From NCBI GenBank assembly GCA_002457065.1, contig NTKR01000003.1:1-55958 (forward strand): 55,958 nucleotides of DNA, given 5' to 3'. Both the position numbers and the translations under genes were made by a program. The first letter of the stretch is position 1. Each line of letters begins with the position of its first letter. The notes beneath the pieces were generated by a model. That model was given only the letters and a program-made list of their open reading frames with translations, searched no databases and was not told the origin of the DNA. This DNA comes from an alpha proteobacterium MED-G10 (lineage in GTDB: Bacteria; Pseudomonadota; Alphaproteobacteria; Methylaequorales; Methylaequoraceae). Positions 8,478 to 18,076 of the stretch are shown here, piece by piece.

Positions 8478-10391
8478 ATGAATATCCTTAAGAAAAAAAT
8501 TAATTCCCTTAATCACAAGCTAAAAGCAAAAGTGAAAGAACAAAATAAAAATAAACATAAGGAGGGATGCTTTGTTTACGAGTTAGAAGCGGATTCGACT
8601 ATTTCATCGGAATATATATTTCTCATGCATTTTATTGGTGAAATTGATATCCATCTTGAAGAGAAGATCAAAAACTATCTTTTATCAAAACAAAATAAAG
8701 ATGGAGGGTGGCCTCTTTTTTTTGATGGTGATTCTGACATAAGTGCTTCGGTAAAAGCCTACTATGCTTTGAAACTTTCTGGTTTAGATAAAAATCATAA
8801 ACAGATGAAACTAGCAAGAGATCTAATTCTTAAAAAGGGGGGGGCCGAAGAAAGCAATGTGTTTACTAAGATATCACTGGCAATTTTTGGTCAAATTTCT
8901 TGGAATGCCATCCCATATATGCCCATTGAAATAATTAAGTTTCCCAATTGGTTCCCGTTTAATATTTACAAAATTTCATACTGGTCAAGAACAGTTTTAA
9001 TCCCGCTTCTTATTATTATGAATAAAAAGCCCTTAGCTAACAATCCTAATGGAATTGATATTACTGAAATATTTGTAAACTCAAGGCGTTCAAGCTCGAA
9101 AATAAAGCCTGTAAAAAATTCAAAATATTCAAAGATATTCTTATATCTTGATAAAGTAATGAGAATTACATTTCCTTTGATTTTTTCAAATAAATTTAAA
9201 AAAAATTGTTCGGAGGACATTTATAGATGGATTTTAGAAAGATTAAATGGTGAAGACGGTCTTGGAGGGATCTTCCCTGCAATGGTTAATGCTCTCATAG
9301 CCTTAAGAATTGATGAAAAAAAGAGGTTTGAAAAGGAAATCGAGATTTGCAAAAAGTCGATTGATAACTTAATTGTTGAACAAAAAGAAACAGCATATTG
9401 TCAACCTTGTGTCTCTCCTATTTGGGATACCGGATGGATGGGACATGTTTTATTAGAGAAAGGTGATGAGGATGTTAGTGGGCTTGTAGATTGGTTCCTA
9501 AAAAAAGAGATAAAGATAAAAGGAGACTGGGCAATAAATAAAAAAAAAGAAGTTATTGGAGGTTGGGCATTCCAATTCAATAATGATTTTTACCCTGATG
9601 TAGATGATACAGCTTTAGTTGGTATGTTTTTAGATAGATATAATAGAAAAGTTAAAAAAAAGAAAATCTCAGATTGTTTAGAAAGAACTAGAAAGTGGAT
9701 TATATCAATGCAATCTAAAAATGGAGGATGGGGTGCGTTCGATATTGACAACAACAAAGACTATCTAAATGCAATTCCATTTGCAGATCACGGGGCTTTA
9801 CTTGACCCACCAACTGTAGATGTATCAGCCAGATGCTTAAGTTTTCTAATCCAACAAAATGACCAAAGGAATGATTTATCAATTAATAAAGGATTAAAAT
9901 ATATCTTATCTGAGCAGGAAAAAGATGGAAGTTGGTACGGGAGATGGGGAACAAATTATATTTATGGTACTTGGTCAACATTATCTGCACTAAATCTCTT
10001 GGAGTTCCCAGAAAAAAAAAAAGTGTTTTCAAAAGCGGTTAACTATTTAAAAAATATGCAAAGAGAAGATGGAGGGTGGGGTGAAGACGGAAAATCATAT
10101 TATGAGGGTTATGAAAGTATTTCAAAAAAAAGTACTCCATCTCAAACAGCTTGGGCTCTTATGGCATTAACCTCAGCTGGCCAACTGGATTCTAAGGAAG
10201 TAGAAAGAGGTGTTAACTACTTACTAGGAAATGATCTAAAATGGTCAGAAGACAATTTTACAGCAGTAGGTTTCCCAAAAGTTTTTTATTTAAAATATCA
10301 TGGTTATGCTCATTATTTTCCATTACTAACAATTTACAAAATAAAAAATTTATTAAATAAAAATTCTCCTGAACCAGTTTACGGTGTTTAA
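8478..10391 (+). CDS. shc: Squalene-hopene cyclase
   Basis: Class II triterpene cyclase of 637 residues (also called HpnF), which folds squalene into hopene or diplopterol. The proton-donating motif DVDDTA lies at residues 374-379, the same position as in the classic Alicyclobacillus enzyme. Repeated QW motifs are visible, for example QNKDGGWPLFF, QSKNGGWGAFD, QEKDGSWYGRWG and QREDGGWGED. The C-terminal FPKVFYLKYHGYAHYFPL segment is also typical. It sits between hpnE and hpnG; its stop overlaps the hpnG start. Confidence 0.97.
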   Translation: MNILKKKINSLNHKLKAKVKEQNKNKHKEGCFVYELEADSTISSEYIFLMHFIGEIDIHLEEKIKNYLLSKQNKDGGWPLFFDGDSDISASVKAYYALKLSGLDKNHKQMKLARDLILKKGGAEESNVFTKISLAIFGQISWNAIPYMPIEIIKFPNWFPFNIYKISYWSRTVLIPLLIIMNKKPLANNPNGIDITEIFVNSRRSSSKIKPVKNSKYSKIFLYLDKVMRITFPLIFSNKFKKNCSEDIYRWILERLNGEDGLGGIFPAMVNALIALRIDEKKRFEKEIEICKKSIDNLIVEQKETAYCQPCVSPIWDTGWMGHVLLEKGDEDVSGLVDWFLKKEIKIKGDWAINKKKEVIGGWAFQFNNDFYPDVDDTALVGMFLDRYNRKVKKKKISDCLERTRKWIISMQSKNGGWGAFDIDNNKDYLNAIPFADHGALLDPPTVDVSARCLSFLIQQNDQRNDLSINKGLKYILSEQEKDGSWYGRWGTNYIYGTWSTLSALNLLEFPEKKKVFSKAVNYLKNMQREDGGWGEDGKSYYEGYESISKKSTPSQTAWALMALTSAGQLDSKEVERGVNYLLGNDLKWSEDNFTAVGFPKVFYLKYHGYAHYFPLLTIYKIKNLLNKNSPEPVYGV

Positions 10392-11034
10392 AAAAAACAC
10401 AAAAATTGGTATTTTAGTTGGCTTAAGTAGAGAAAAAGAAAGCATACCTAAACATAAGAATATAATAATTGAAAGTGGTTATAGTTTTAAAGCATATTCA
10501 GCTACAAAAAAACTAATAAAGCAGAATGTAGATCTAATAGTAAATTTTGGATTTGCTGGTGCACTGACAAATAATTTAAAAAATTGTGATATTTTGATAC
10601 CAAAAGATATTTGTAACGAAAACTTTAGATTTAAAAAAAACTCAAATTTTCTTAGTGTCTATTTTAAAAAAAAATTTGATGAAAAAGTCAAAACTGGCAG
10701 TCTCCTGACCTCAAAAAAGATTTTAAAAAAGGTATCTAAAGATAAAAAAGTAAGTGCTGTGGATATGGAAGCTTATTATGCACAGAAGGCGGCATTAGAG
10801 GAAAAAGTCCCCTTTGTTTCTATAAAGGTGATTTTTGATGATAGTGATAACCCTATCCCAGAATTTATAATCAAATCTTTAAATTCTGATGGAAATGTCA
10901 GTTATGTTCGACTCTTTTTAGAGCTTGTAGCAAGACCATCTGATTTTTTCAAATTAATCAAAATAAATAAACTATATGGCAAATCAATTATAAAATTAGA
11001 AAAGGTTGCTAAGAAAGTTTTTTTAAATAACTAA
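10384..11034 (+). CDS. hpnG: Adenosylhopane nucleosidase HpnG
   Basis: Phosphorylase/nucleosidase superfamily protein of 216 residues. HpnG removes adenine from adenosylhopane to give ribosylhopane. Seen: IGILVGLSREKE at the N-terminus, LIVNFGFAGAL as the nucleoside-binding glycine segment, and VDMEAYY with the substrate-binding Glu. The GTG start at 10384 lies inside the shc stop region (8-nt overlap), implying coupled translation. It converges with hpnH, with the two stop codons overlapping. Confidence 0.85.
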   Translation: MFKKNTKIGILVGLSREKESIPKHKNIIIESGYSFKAYSATKKLIKQNVDLIVNFGFAGALTNNLKNCDILIPKDICNENFRFKKNSNFLSVYFKKKFDEKVKTGSLLTSKKILKKVSKDKKVSAVDMEAYYAQKAALEEKVPFVSIKVIFDDSDNPIPEFIIKSLNSDGNVSYVRLFLELVARPSDFFKLIKINKLYGKSIIKLEKVAKKVFLNN

Positions 11035-12152
11035 GCTTTTTCATTGTGAATTTGATTCAGCATTTTTTGTACATGAGTGTCGAAAACAAACTCTGGGTCT
11101 CTCGACTTGGATAAATCAATTTCTTCAGCCATAGCGCCTTCTGTCCTGGGGCCATTTATTGCCACATTAATGGCTTTGAGTGGACTTGAAAAAACATCTG
11201 TAACTGCTGATGCTTCATAACCGCAATGAGCCATACAATCAGAACACTTGTCATAATTTCCTGTTCCATATTTATCCCATTCAGTTGTATCCATTAATTC
11301 ATTAAATGAATCAACATAACCTTCACCAATTAAATAACATGGTTTTTGCCATCCAAAAATATTTCTGGTTGGATTCCCCCAAGGAGTACACTTGTATGAC
11401 TGATTACCTGCCAGGAAATCCAAGTAAAGACCAGAGTGACTAAAATCCCATTTTTTAAAGTTCTTGGATTTAAAAACGTTTCTAAAAAACTGCTTAGTAT
11501 TTGACCTTTTTATAAAATGTTGCTGGTCGGGCGCTCTTTCATATGCAAAACCTGGTGAAATAGTTATTCCATCAACTTTAAGCTCATCTGTAACGTAATC
11601 TAAAAAAACTTTAAGTGAGTCTTCCTCAACATTATCAAAAATCGTGCAGTTAATATTACATCTAAAACCCAACGACTTTGCTTTTTTAATTGCCGAAACA
11701 CACCTATCAAAAACTCCGTCCTGACAAACAGATTTATCATGTTCATCCCTCATACCATCCAAATGTACTGACCAGGTAAAATAAGGACTTGGTTTATAAT
11801 CTTCCATCTTTTTTTCCATCAATAAAGCATTAGTACACAAATACACAAACTTTTTTCTTTTTATAAGTTCTTCAACAATTATTGGCATTTCTTTATGAAT
11901 TAATGGCTCACCTCCAGGAATGGATATAATGGGTGCCCCACACTCCTCTGCAGCTTCGATACATTGATCTACAGATAATCTTTGATCGAGTATCTCCTTT
12001 GGGTAATCAATTTTACCGCATCCAGCACAAGCTAAATTACATCTGAACAATGGTTCAAGCATAAGAACCAAAGGATATTTTTCTTTACCTAGGAGCTTTT
12101 GTTTCATTATGTAAGCCCCAACTCTTATTTGCTGAATAATTGGAATTCCCAT
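11031..12152 (-). CDS. hpnH: Adenosyl-hopene transferase HpnH (radical SAM)
   Basis: Radical SAM enzyme of 373 residues that adds the 5'-deoxyadenosyl group to diploptene, the first step of C35 hopanoid synthesis. The cluster-binding cysteines are C38, C42 and C45 (CNLACAGC). It is followed by SIPGGEPLIH (GGE motif) and an HpnH-type C-terminal Cys-rich segment (KCSDCMAHCGYE). N-terminus MGIPIIQQIRVGAYI is characteristic of HpnH. It is the last gene of the leftward hpnA-ispH-hpnH unit. Confidence 0.95.
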   Translation of the reverse strand: MGIPIIQQIRVGAYIMKQKLLGKEKYPLVLMLEPLFRCNLACAGCGKIDYPKEILDQRLSVDQCIEAAEECGAPIISIPGGEPLIHKEMPIIVEELIKRKKFVYLCTNALLMEKKMEDYKPSPYFTWSVHLDGMRDEHDKSVCQDGVFDRCVSAIKKAKSLGFRCNINCTIFDNVEEDSLKVFLDYVTDELKVDGITISPGFAYERAPDQQHFIKRSNTKQFFRNVFKSKNFKKWDFSHSGLYLDFLAGNQSYKCTPWGNPTRNIFGWQKPCYLIGEGYVDSFNELMDTTEWDKYGTGNYDKCSDCMAHCGYEASAVTDVFSSPLKAINVAINGPRTEGAMAEEIDLSKSRDPEFVFDTHVQKMLNQIHNEKA

Positions 12153-12176
12153 AATTAAATATACCTAAATGTATAA

Positions 12177-13139
12177 TTAGTTTGCAATTTCATAATTAAT
12201 TAATTCTTTGGGTAGTTTGAAAACAACATTTTCTTCAATTCCAGATTGTTTCTCAATTTCAATATTACTGAAAGTTGAGATACGGTCAATTACTTCTCTT
12301 ACGAGTTCGTCTGGCGTTGAGGCTCCAGAAGTTATCCCAACTGATTTTGCGTTATCAAACCACTCCAATGACATATCGTCTGCAGTTTCAATAAGGTAAG
12401 TATTTACTCCGGACTCTGAACCAATATCTTTAAGTCTGTTCGAATTTGAACTGTTTCTAGCTCCAACAACCAAGACAAGATCAACATTCTTCACTAAGTC
12501 TCTAACTGCAGATTGTCTATTTTGTGTGGCGTAGCATATATCCTTTACATCCGGTCCTATAATATTGGGAAATCTATTTTGTAAAGCGTTAATAACATCT
12601 CTTGTATCATCTACGGAAAGTGTTGTCTGACTTACATAGGATAGTTTATCTGGGTTATTTACTTTTAGCTTCTTTACATCATCAGTATTGGAAACTAAAT
12701 AAACAGGACCGGATATCCTCCCCATTGTCCCTTCAACTTCAGGATGTCCTTCGTGTCCGATTAATATAACTTCAAAACCATCTTTAGAGTATCTTTGACC
12801 CTCTTTATGAACTTTTGCTACTAAAGGACATGTTGCATCCAGAACAGGCAGATTTCTAAAATTTGCAGTATCCTCGACCTTTTTTGCTACTCCGTGTGCA
12901 CTGAAAACAGTTACTGCACCTTCAGGTATTTGATCTAATTCCTTGACAAAAACAGCTCCCTTTGAACTTAGATTGTTTACTACTCTTTTATTATGAACAA
13001 TTTCGTGTCTTACATATACGGGTGGTCCATAAATTTTTAAGGCTCTTTCAACTATTTCTATGGCTCTCTCAACTCCCGCACAAAATCCTCTGGGTTGAGC
13101 CAAAATAATTCTAAGTTTGTTCTTATTTAAATTTTTCAT
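12177..13139 (-). CDS. ispH: 4-hydroxy-3-methylbut-2-enyl diphosphate reductase
   Basis: Last enzyme of the MEP pathway, 320 residues, making IPP and DMAPP with a [4Fe-4S] cluster. The three cluster cysteines are C20 ([11 protein letters not shown]), C104 ([12 protein letters not shown]) and C202 ([10 protein letters not shown]). Also seen are EIVHN and the SAHGV segment. Placing ispH in a hopanoid operon, together with dxs across the locus, links isoprenoid supply to hopanoid output. It lies 7 nt downstream of hpnA. Confidence 0.96.
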   Translation of the reverse strand: MKNLNKNKLRIILAQPRGFCAGVERAIEIVERALKIYGPPVYVRHEIVHNKRVVNNLSSKGAVFVKELDQIPEGAVTVFSAHGVAKKVEDTANFRNLPVLDATCPLVAKVHKEGQRYSKDGFEVILIGHEGHPEVEGTMGRISGPVYLVSNTDDVKKLKVNNPDKLSYVSQTTLSVDDTRDVINALQNRFPNIIGPDVKDICYATQNRQSAVRDLVKNVDLVLVVGARNSSNSNRLKDIGSESGVNTYLIETADDMSLEWFDNAKSVGITSGASTPDELVREVIDRISTFSNIEIEKQSGIEENVVFKLPKELINYEIAN

Positions 13140-13146
13140 TTCATCT

Positions 13147-14142
13147 TCAATTTAAAAAATTTTCTACAGTCCAATTGACTGCATCTTTTATAGCACTTTT
13201 TACATTACGAGGTCTATAATGAAGTTTCTTTTTTGCCTTTTCTGATGAAAAGTACATTTTCCTCTTAGACATTTTCAAACCATCGACAGTTAGCGATGGG
13301 TCATTGTCATAAATATATTTTGCAAAGAATTCGTTTAGCTTTGCCAGTGGAAATAAATAATTAGGGTTAATTTTGAATCTTGATTTAGGAACTTTACCAT
13401 ATTCAGCGACACAATCTAAGAAATCCTTGAAACTCATATTTTCTCCCCCCAAAATGTACCTTTCACCAACTTTACCATATTTCATAGCAAGAAAATGACC
13501 CTCTGCTGCGTCATCAACATGAACAAAATTTAGCCCAGTATCAACATAAGCTGGTATTTTTTTCTTTAACATATCCAAGATTATCTTTCCTGTAGGTGTA
13601 GGTTTAATATCACCTGGACCAATTGGAGTTGACGGGTTAACAATTACAGCTTTTAAGTTTCTTTTATTTACGAAGTTTTTTACGATCTTCTCAGCAAGAT
13701 ACTTTGACTTTTTATAATCTCCTGTCATATCATTCAGACTTGATTCTGATTTTTCATCAGAAATCTCATCAATTTTTAAACCTATTGTTGCAACACTTGA
13801 TGTGTATATTAACTTTTTATTCAGCTCTAGAGATTTCATAGCAACATTTTCGGTTCCCAAGACATTTGATGCATAAATTTCAGTTTTCTTCCTAGCCCAT
13901 AATCTATAATCAGCTGCTACATGAAAAATCAAATCACTTTTTTCGAAAGGAAAATGCAAGGATTGGAAATCTCTTAAATCACCATAAAAAAAACTTATTC
14001 TGTCTTTTAAATTCTCAATATTTTTGATATCTGAGTTCCTTCGGATTAACGCATTCACTTTAAAGCCCTTTTTTAAAGCCAATTTTGTGATTGCAGAGCC
14101 CAGAAATCCATTGGCCCCAGTTACGAGAATTGTTTTTGACAT
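13147..14142 (-). CDS. hpnA: Hopanoid-associated sugar epimerase HpnA
   Basis: Extended short-chain dehydrogenase/reductase of 331 residues. The Rossmann motif is TGANGFLG (8-15). The active-site pair is in the segment [10 protein letters not shown] (YxxxK), with an upstream TSSVATIG serine strand. [16 protein letters not shown] is typical of the HpnA family. It is first in the leftward unit hpnA-ispH-hpnH. It is divergent from hpnM with 41 nt between starts, so promoters must be compact. The substrate is not firmly established in the family. Confidence 0.88.
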   Translation of the reverse strand: MSKTILVTGANGFLGSAITKLALKKGFKVNALIRRNSDIKNIENLKDRISFFYGDLRDFQSLHFPFEKSDLIFHVAADYRLWARKKTEIYASNVLGTENVAMKSLELNKKLIYTSSVATIGLKIDEISDEKSESSLNDMTGDYKKSKYLAEKIVKNFVNKRNLKAVIVNPSTPIGPGDIKPTPTGKIILDMLKKKIPAYVDTGLNFVHVDDAAEGHFLAMKYGKVGERYILGGENMSFKDFLDCVAEYGKVPKSRFKINPNYLFPLAKLNEFFAKYIYDNDPSLTVDGLKMSKRKMYFSSEKAKKKLHYRPRNVKSAIKDAVNWTVENFLN

Positions 14143-14183
14143 TTAAGTTTGTTGTTGTTTTAGTTAAGAGATATAAATTAACA

Positions 14184-14780
14184 ATGAAAAGTTCAATTTC
14201 CAGTTTTTTTTTTAAAAAAAGTAAACTTATCATCCTATTCTTAATCTCTATTTCTTTTTTTGGTTACTCAGTAAAGTCAGAAGAATCGGATATTCAAACA
14301 GTAAGCAAATTACAGGAAATGTTATTGGATATAAGTGCTAAAGAAAAGACAGTTTCTTTTGATAAAACAATTCAATCAATTACAAATTTATATGACACAA
14401 GAAAAATGATTAGAATGATAATAGGAGAGAAGTGGAAAAAAATTTCTGAGTCCAAAAAAGACGAGGTAACATTGTTATTCACAAAATATATTGCTCAAAA
14501 TTATATCAAACAATTCTCTAAATTTAATTCAATTAAATTCAATTCCAAAGGAACAAAAAAAATTGGAGAAAAATATATTCTTGTAAAATCAGTTTTAATA
14601 ATAAATAAAAAAGATAAAATTAAAATAAATTACCTTCTTATCAATAATAAAGGGTGGAGAATTTTTGATGTTCTTATTGATGGGACTGTCAGTGAAATTT
14701 CCACAAAAAAATCTGAGTTCAGCAAATATTTGCAAGATGGGGGCATTGACTTGCTTATTAAAGAGCTAAAAAAAAAATGA
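14184..14780 (+). CDS. hpnM: Periplasmic MlaC/HpnM-family phospholipid or hopanoid transport protein
   Basis: 198 residues with an N-terminal signal anchor (long hydrophobic run ILFLISISFFGYS) and the Ttg2D/MlaC fold signature: SFDKTIQSITNLYDTRKMIR and later GWRIFDVLIDG. MlaC proteins carry lipids across the periplasm; HpnM is the hopanoid-locus member. The start at 14184 is chosen because upstream codons overlap hpnA antisense and encode no signal peptide. It converges on fhcC with a 2-nt gap. Whether it carries hopanoids is inferred from location. Confidence 0.8.
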   Translation: MKSSISSFFFKKSKLIILFLISISFFGYSVKSEESDIQTVSKLQEMLLDISAKEKTVSFDKTIQSITNLYDTRKMIRMIIGEKWKKISESKKDEVTLLFTKYIAQNYIKQFSKFNSIKFNSKGTKKIGEKYILVKSVLIINKKDKIKINYLLINNKGWRIFDVLIDGTVSEISTKKSEFSKYLQDGGIDLLIKELKKK

Positions 14781-14782
14781 AA

Positions 14783-15601
14783 CTAACCTTTCTTTAGAAA
14801 TATCTCGCCTAACCCATTAGCATTTTTATCACCAAAATATCTAATAAATTTTTTTTTATCTGGAAGGGTAACTGAAAAATTACTTTTCATATGTGTAGCC
14901 AACAAATCAAGGAAGATGAAATTTATCACACCAGATTTTTCAAATCTTTTTCCAAATTTTCCGTTTGACATTAAAATTATTGTTCCGCGTTTCATAGATA
15001 TTCCAATGCTCTCAGCGAAACTCTTAAAGATCATTACTGTTCCTGAAATCATCTGAAAAGCACAGTATTTTCCAACATTTCCTCTAATAATTATAAGGCC
15101 TCTTCTCATATGCGCTGCAGCAAAACTTCCAACACTACCAGTTACTAAAATAGTTCCACCAGTCATTCCTGAACGGGTTCCTACAAATGCAGAACCTAAA
15201 AAATTTTGGACATTTTTTTTTACATGCACATATCCACCAAGCATTGAAGACCCCAAAAAATCTTCAGCGGAACCATTTATAATCAATTTGCCACTTCTCA
15301 TTTTAACAGCAGCGAAGGACCCTACGTCGGAATCAATTCTTAAGTGATCTTTTTCCCAGCCATATCCAATATAATTAAAAAATTTATTAGATCCTGAAAT
15401 AAAAACCTCATCGTAATCTAAATTATTTTTTTTTAAAATTATTGTAAAAATATCTTTAACTTTACATTTTTTATTTTTGTAAATAAGAGGAATATTTGTA
15501 ATTTTTTTTTCAGTTTTTTCTATTAAATTGATTGAACTTAAGTTCATCAAATTTAATTCGGCATCGATTGGTTTTTTTACTTTAAGTAAAATTTTATACA
15601 T
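14783..15601 (-). CDS. fhcC: Formyltransferase/hydrolase complex subunit C
   Basis: 272 residues, homologous to formylmethanofuran dehydrogenase subunit C. The centre is a right-handed beta-helix made of repeats like GSFAAVKMRSGKLIINGSA, FLGSSMLGGYVHVK and CAFQMISGTVMI (GxxG-type turns, also seen in the glutamate synthase C-terminal domain). In methylotrophs FhcABCD converts formyl-H4MPT to formate via methylofuran. The start overlaps the fhcD stop by 8 nt. Last gene of the leftward pcd-fhcB-fhcD-fhcC operon. Confidence 0.92.
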   Translation of the reverse strand: MYKILLKVKKPIDAELNLMNLSSINLIEKTEKKITNIPLIYKNKKCKVKDIFTIILKKNNLDYDEVFISGSNKFFNYIGYGWEKDHLRIDSDVGSFAAVKMRSGKLIINGSAEDFLGSSMLGGYVHVKKNVQNFLGSAFVGTRSGMTGGTILVTGSVGSFAAAHMRRGLIIIRGNVGKYCAFQMISGTVMIFKSFAESIGISMKRGTIILMSNGKFGKRFEKSGVINFIFLDLLATHMKSNFSVTLPDKKKFIRYFGDKNANGLGEIFLKKG

Positions 15602-16487
15602 CTAAAATCTCTCTAAGTTTAAAGTGATAGGGGCCTAGATTACCTCCATAATTTCCAGCTGATATAGAATGAATATTCTCATTATTTGTATCTAAAATTG
15701 TTTTAATTCCAATCTTCATTGCATTTTTTATATCAACTTCAGATATACCATCTATTACTATTTCTAAAACACAGCCAACCTCCTCATTAAGCTTAGATTT
15801 GACTAAACTTTTTAGACCAGGACAATATTCAAAATTTGTAGAGGCAATTAAATTCCTATATTTAGATCCAACTTTTGATCCGGATCTAACAATACCTCCT
15901 GGAAACGGAAGGATTACGTTTTTTAACTTATTTATTTGAATTACAGCTTTTTCTGTAACATCTAAAACAGACTCAATATCTTTGCCTAAAATTAAGAAGT
16001 TCCCTCCCCCGATTCCTTTGGTCTGATATGCAAATTCCTCACAAATAAATTCACCATCCATTACTGGAATTCTCCAGTATCTTTTGTCACCAACCTTTTT
16101 GGATATTTGGAATCCATCACCAAAATACCTAAGTGATTTTCCAAGACTAATTTTTTTATCTGATAGATTTCCTGAAAATAATGCTGATGTTGGTGAGGTC
16201 ATTACACATTGTCCTGCTCTGTTTAAAATTTGTTTAGCCAAATCTTTTTCAGACATAGAGAAAATTAAAATTGAAATTCCCGGCCTTCCATCAGGTGTTT
16301 CATTTTTTTCTAAATAAGATTCTATACCAGCCTCACAGCCACATGCTATTACTGAAGTGGCAAAACCTACAAAAGAGTTAGCTGCCTCCAAAGCCCATTT
16401 TTTTGTGTACGCAGTAATAACCAGCCTAGAAACTTTCATTGGAAAAGCCTCGGCAAATGTATTTTCAACAATTATTTCTTTTTTCAT
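15594..16487 (-). CDS. fhcD: Formylmethanofuran:H4MPT formyltransferase (Ftr), FhcD
   Basis: 297 residues. It transfers the formyl group between H4MPT and methylofuran. Start region IIVENTFAEAFPMK, the CGCEAGIE segment, TPDGRPG and the C-terminal SAGNYGGNLGPYHFKLREIL are all classic Ftr signatures. I chose the ATG at 16487, one base after the fhcB stop, rather than an earlier codon within fhcB. It directly follows fhcB, with no fhcA between. Confidence 0.95.
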   Translation of the reverse strand: MKKEIIVENTFAEAFPMKVSRLVITAYTKKWALEAANSFVGFATSVIACGCEAGIESYLEKNETPDGRPGISILIFSMSEKDLAKQILNRAGQCVMTSPTSALFSGNLSDKKISLGKSLRYFGDGFQISKKVGDKRYWRIPVMDGEFICEEFAYQTKGIGGGNFLILGKDIESVLDVTEKAVIQINKLKNVILPFPGGIVRSGSKVGSKYRNLIASTNFEYCPGLKSLVKSKLNEEVGCVLEIVIDGISEVDIKNAMKIGIKTILDTNNENIHSISAGNYGGNLGPYHFKLREILDV

Positions 16488-16488
16488 T

Positions 16489-17628
16489 CTAGTTTTTTTG
16501 AATTTCTTCAATCAACTCAATTGGTGATAGGTAATTTGAGTCAAAGTTTTTCTCTAGTTTTAATATTCCACCATTATCTGATCTTACAATAAGTCCGTTA
16601 GCATCAAATCCAGGGGTAGTAGTTGGTAAAAAAACATCAACTTTATTCTTTTCTACAAAATTAGGATGACCAATAAAAATATTATTTTTAAAAAAAAGAA
16701 GGTTAGGATTTGGTTCAAAATTTGATATGTAGATTTGAATATTTTTTATCTTTTTTTGTTTTTCTAATGAAATTGAATTAGGTTCATACAATGGGCCAAT
16801 TTCAGTAAAATTTATTGCATTTGGATATCCGGTTTTTGTAACGCACGCATTTACAAAACCTCCTGAATTATGCGAACCAAAAATATTAAAAATTTTAATT
16901 CTATTTTTCTTATTCACAAACTTTACAAAATCAAAAATTGAATGTGTTAACGCATAGTCTTTTTTTTTTATATTCGCTAAAACAACTGGAAATTTTGATT
17001 TGATGAATTTTGCTTTCAAATTGTTTAATTTTAAATCTTTTGAAGTGTTGTCTTCTAAAAGAAAACTCTTCAAATAATTAACTTGATCAATTATATCTGA
17101 ACATTTATCAATTTTCCTATCATTAAGAAAAAAAATCGTTTTTTCTTTTTTTTGTTTATTCCAATTAAGGTCTTTGAAAAAATAAGACGAAAAATCTTCT
17201 TGTCTGGCACCCACCACCAGAACAAAATCAGCTCTTTTTTTTAATTCATTGAATGACACAAAAGATCCTCCGTATTTTTGAAAGGCTGAAAAAAAAATAT
17301 TTAATTCGTCACTACACATATGATTTATTGATGCCCTGTACTTTTCAGCAAAATCAATGACCTTGTACATTGATTGCAAATCAGTACTAAATCCATCAAT
17401 GTGTATTGATTCCTCAAGTCTAATTATTTTTTTTACTTCCCGGAGTGCCTCATTATATGAAACTTTATTTCCTTTCACCAATGGGCTAGAATCAGATATG
17501 GATTGAAAAGATTTATTTCCTCCATCTTTATTTTCCATTGGCGCAAAACTGTATCCCTTACCCATTTTTATAAATGGAGTCAGCATTGAACAGTAAACAC
17601 AACTATCTTTATTTTTTTCTTTTAACAT
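16489..17628 (-). CDS. fhcB: Formyltransferase/hydrolase complex subunit B
   Basis: About 379 residues, homologous to formylmethanofuran dehydrogenase subunit B. The N-terminus carries a CVYC pair, then SSPLVKG and a molybdopterin-enzyme-like core (ADFVLVVGARQEDFS; FGSHNSGGFVNACVTKTGYP; VDVFLPTTTPGFDANG). In methylotrophic bacteria this subunit lost the metal and redox role of the archaeal protein. I start at ATG 17628, overlapping the dehydratase gene by 20 nt; TTG 17661 and ATG 17646 are alternatives. No Shine-Dalgarno is clear, so coupling to the upstream gene is likely. Confidence 0.88.
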   Translation of the reverse strand: MLKEKNKDSCVYCSMLTPFIKMGKGYSFAPMENKDGGNKSFQSISDSSPLVKGNKVSYNEALREVKKIIRLEESIHIDGFSTDLQSMYKVIDFAEKYRASINHMCSDELNIFFSAFQKYGGSFVSFNELKKRADFVLVVGARQEDFSSYFFKDLNWNKQKKEKTIFFLNDRKIDKCSDIIDQVNYLKSFLLEDNTSKDLKLNNLKAKFIKSKFPVVLANIKKKDYALTHSIFDFVKFVNKKNRIKIFNIFGSHNSGGFVNACVTKTGYPNAINFTEIGPLYEPNSISLEKQKKIKNIQIYISNFEPNPNLLFFKNNIFIGHPNFVEKNKVDVFLPTTTPGFDANGLIVRSDNGGILKLEKNFDSNYLSPIELIEEIQKN

Positions 17629-17986
17629 ATGCAAATCTTGGATCATCAGGAGTGCCTTCAAGACTTAACCCTTCTTCCACAGGGTTCCATAATATAAATT
17701 CATCAATCTTTTTTGCTAAGTCAAAATCAAGTTGAGTAATACCTTTTTTTGCATGGTTCATTAATTTTACCTCTACAAATGCATATGAAACCACCAAGTC
17801 TGGGTGATGCCAAGCTAGTTCAGCCAAGTGACCAATAGCATTAACAACCATTAGTGTGCTTTTCCAACTATGCGTTTTATAAGTTTTTCTAATCCATTTC
17901 CCGTCAAATGACCATTCAGAACCTGTGTTTCTTATCCATTCATTAATTTCCTCTTCGTTAAATATTTTTATTTCCTTAGCATTCAT
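17609..17986 (-). CDS. Pterin-4a-carbinolamine dehydratase family protein
   Basis: 125 residues. The family motif is WHHPDLVVSYAFVEVKLMNH (about residues 64-83) with the usual two adjacent His plus a later His. PCD-like genes are common in methylotroph H4MPT clusters, where they probably act on pterins during cofactor synthesis or recycling rather than on phenylalanine hydroxylase cofactor. First gene of the leftward fhc operon; divergent from the beta-RFAP synthase gene across 90 nt. Confidence 0.88.
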   Translation of the reverse strand: MNAKEIKIFNEEEINEWIRNTGSEWSFDGKWIRKTYKTHSWKSTLMVVNAIGHLAELAWHHPDLVVSYAFVEVKLMNHAKKGITQLDFDLAKKIDEFILWNPVEEGLSLEGTPDDPRFAYVKRKK

Positions 17987-18076
17987 TCAAATCTCCAAAA
18001 AAAATTATAAATTAATAAAATTAGAATTATAGTATAATCATATCTCAATAAAGATTTTTTTTTAATTTATATTGTT

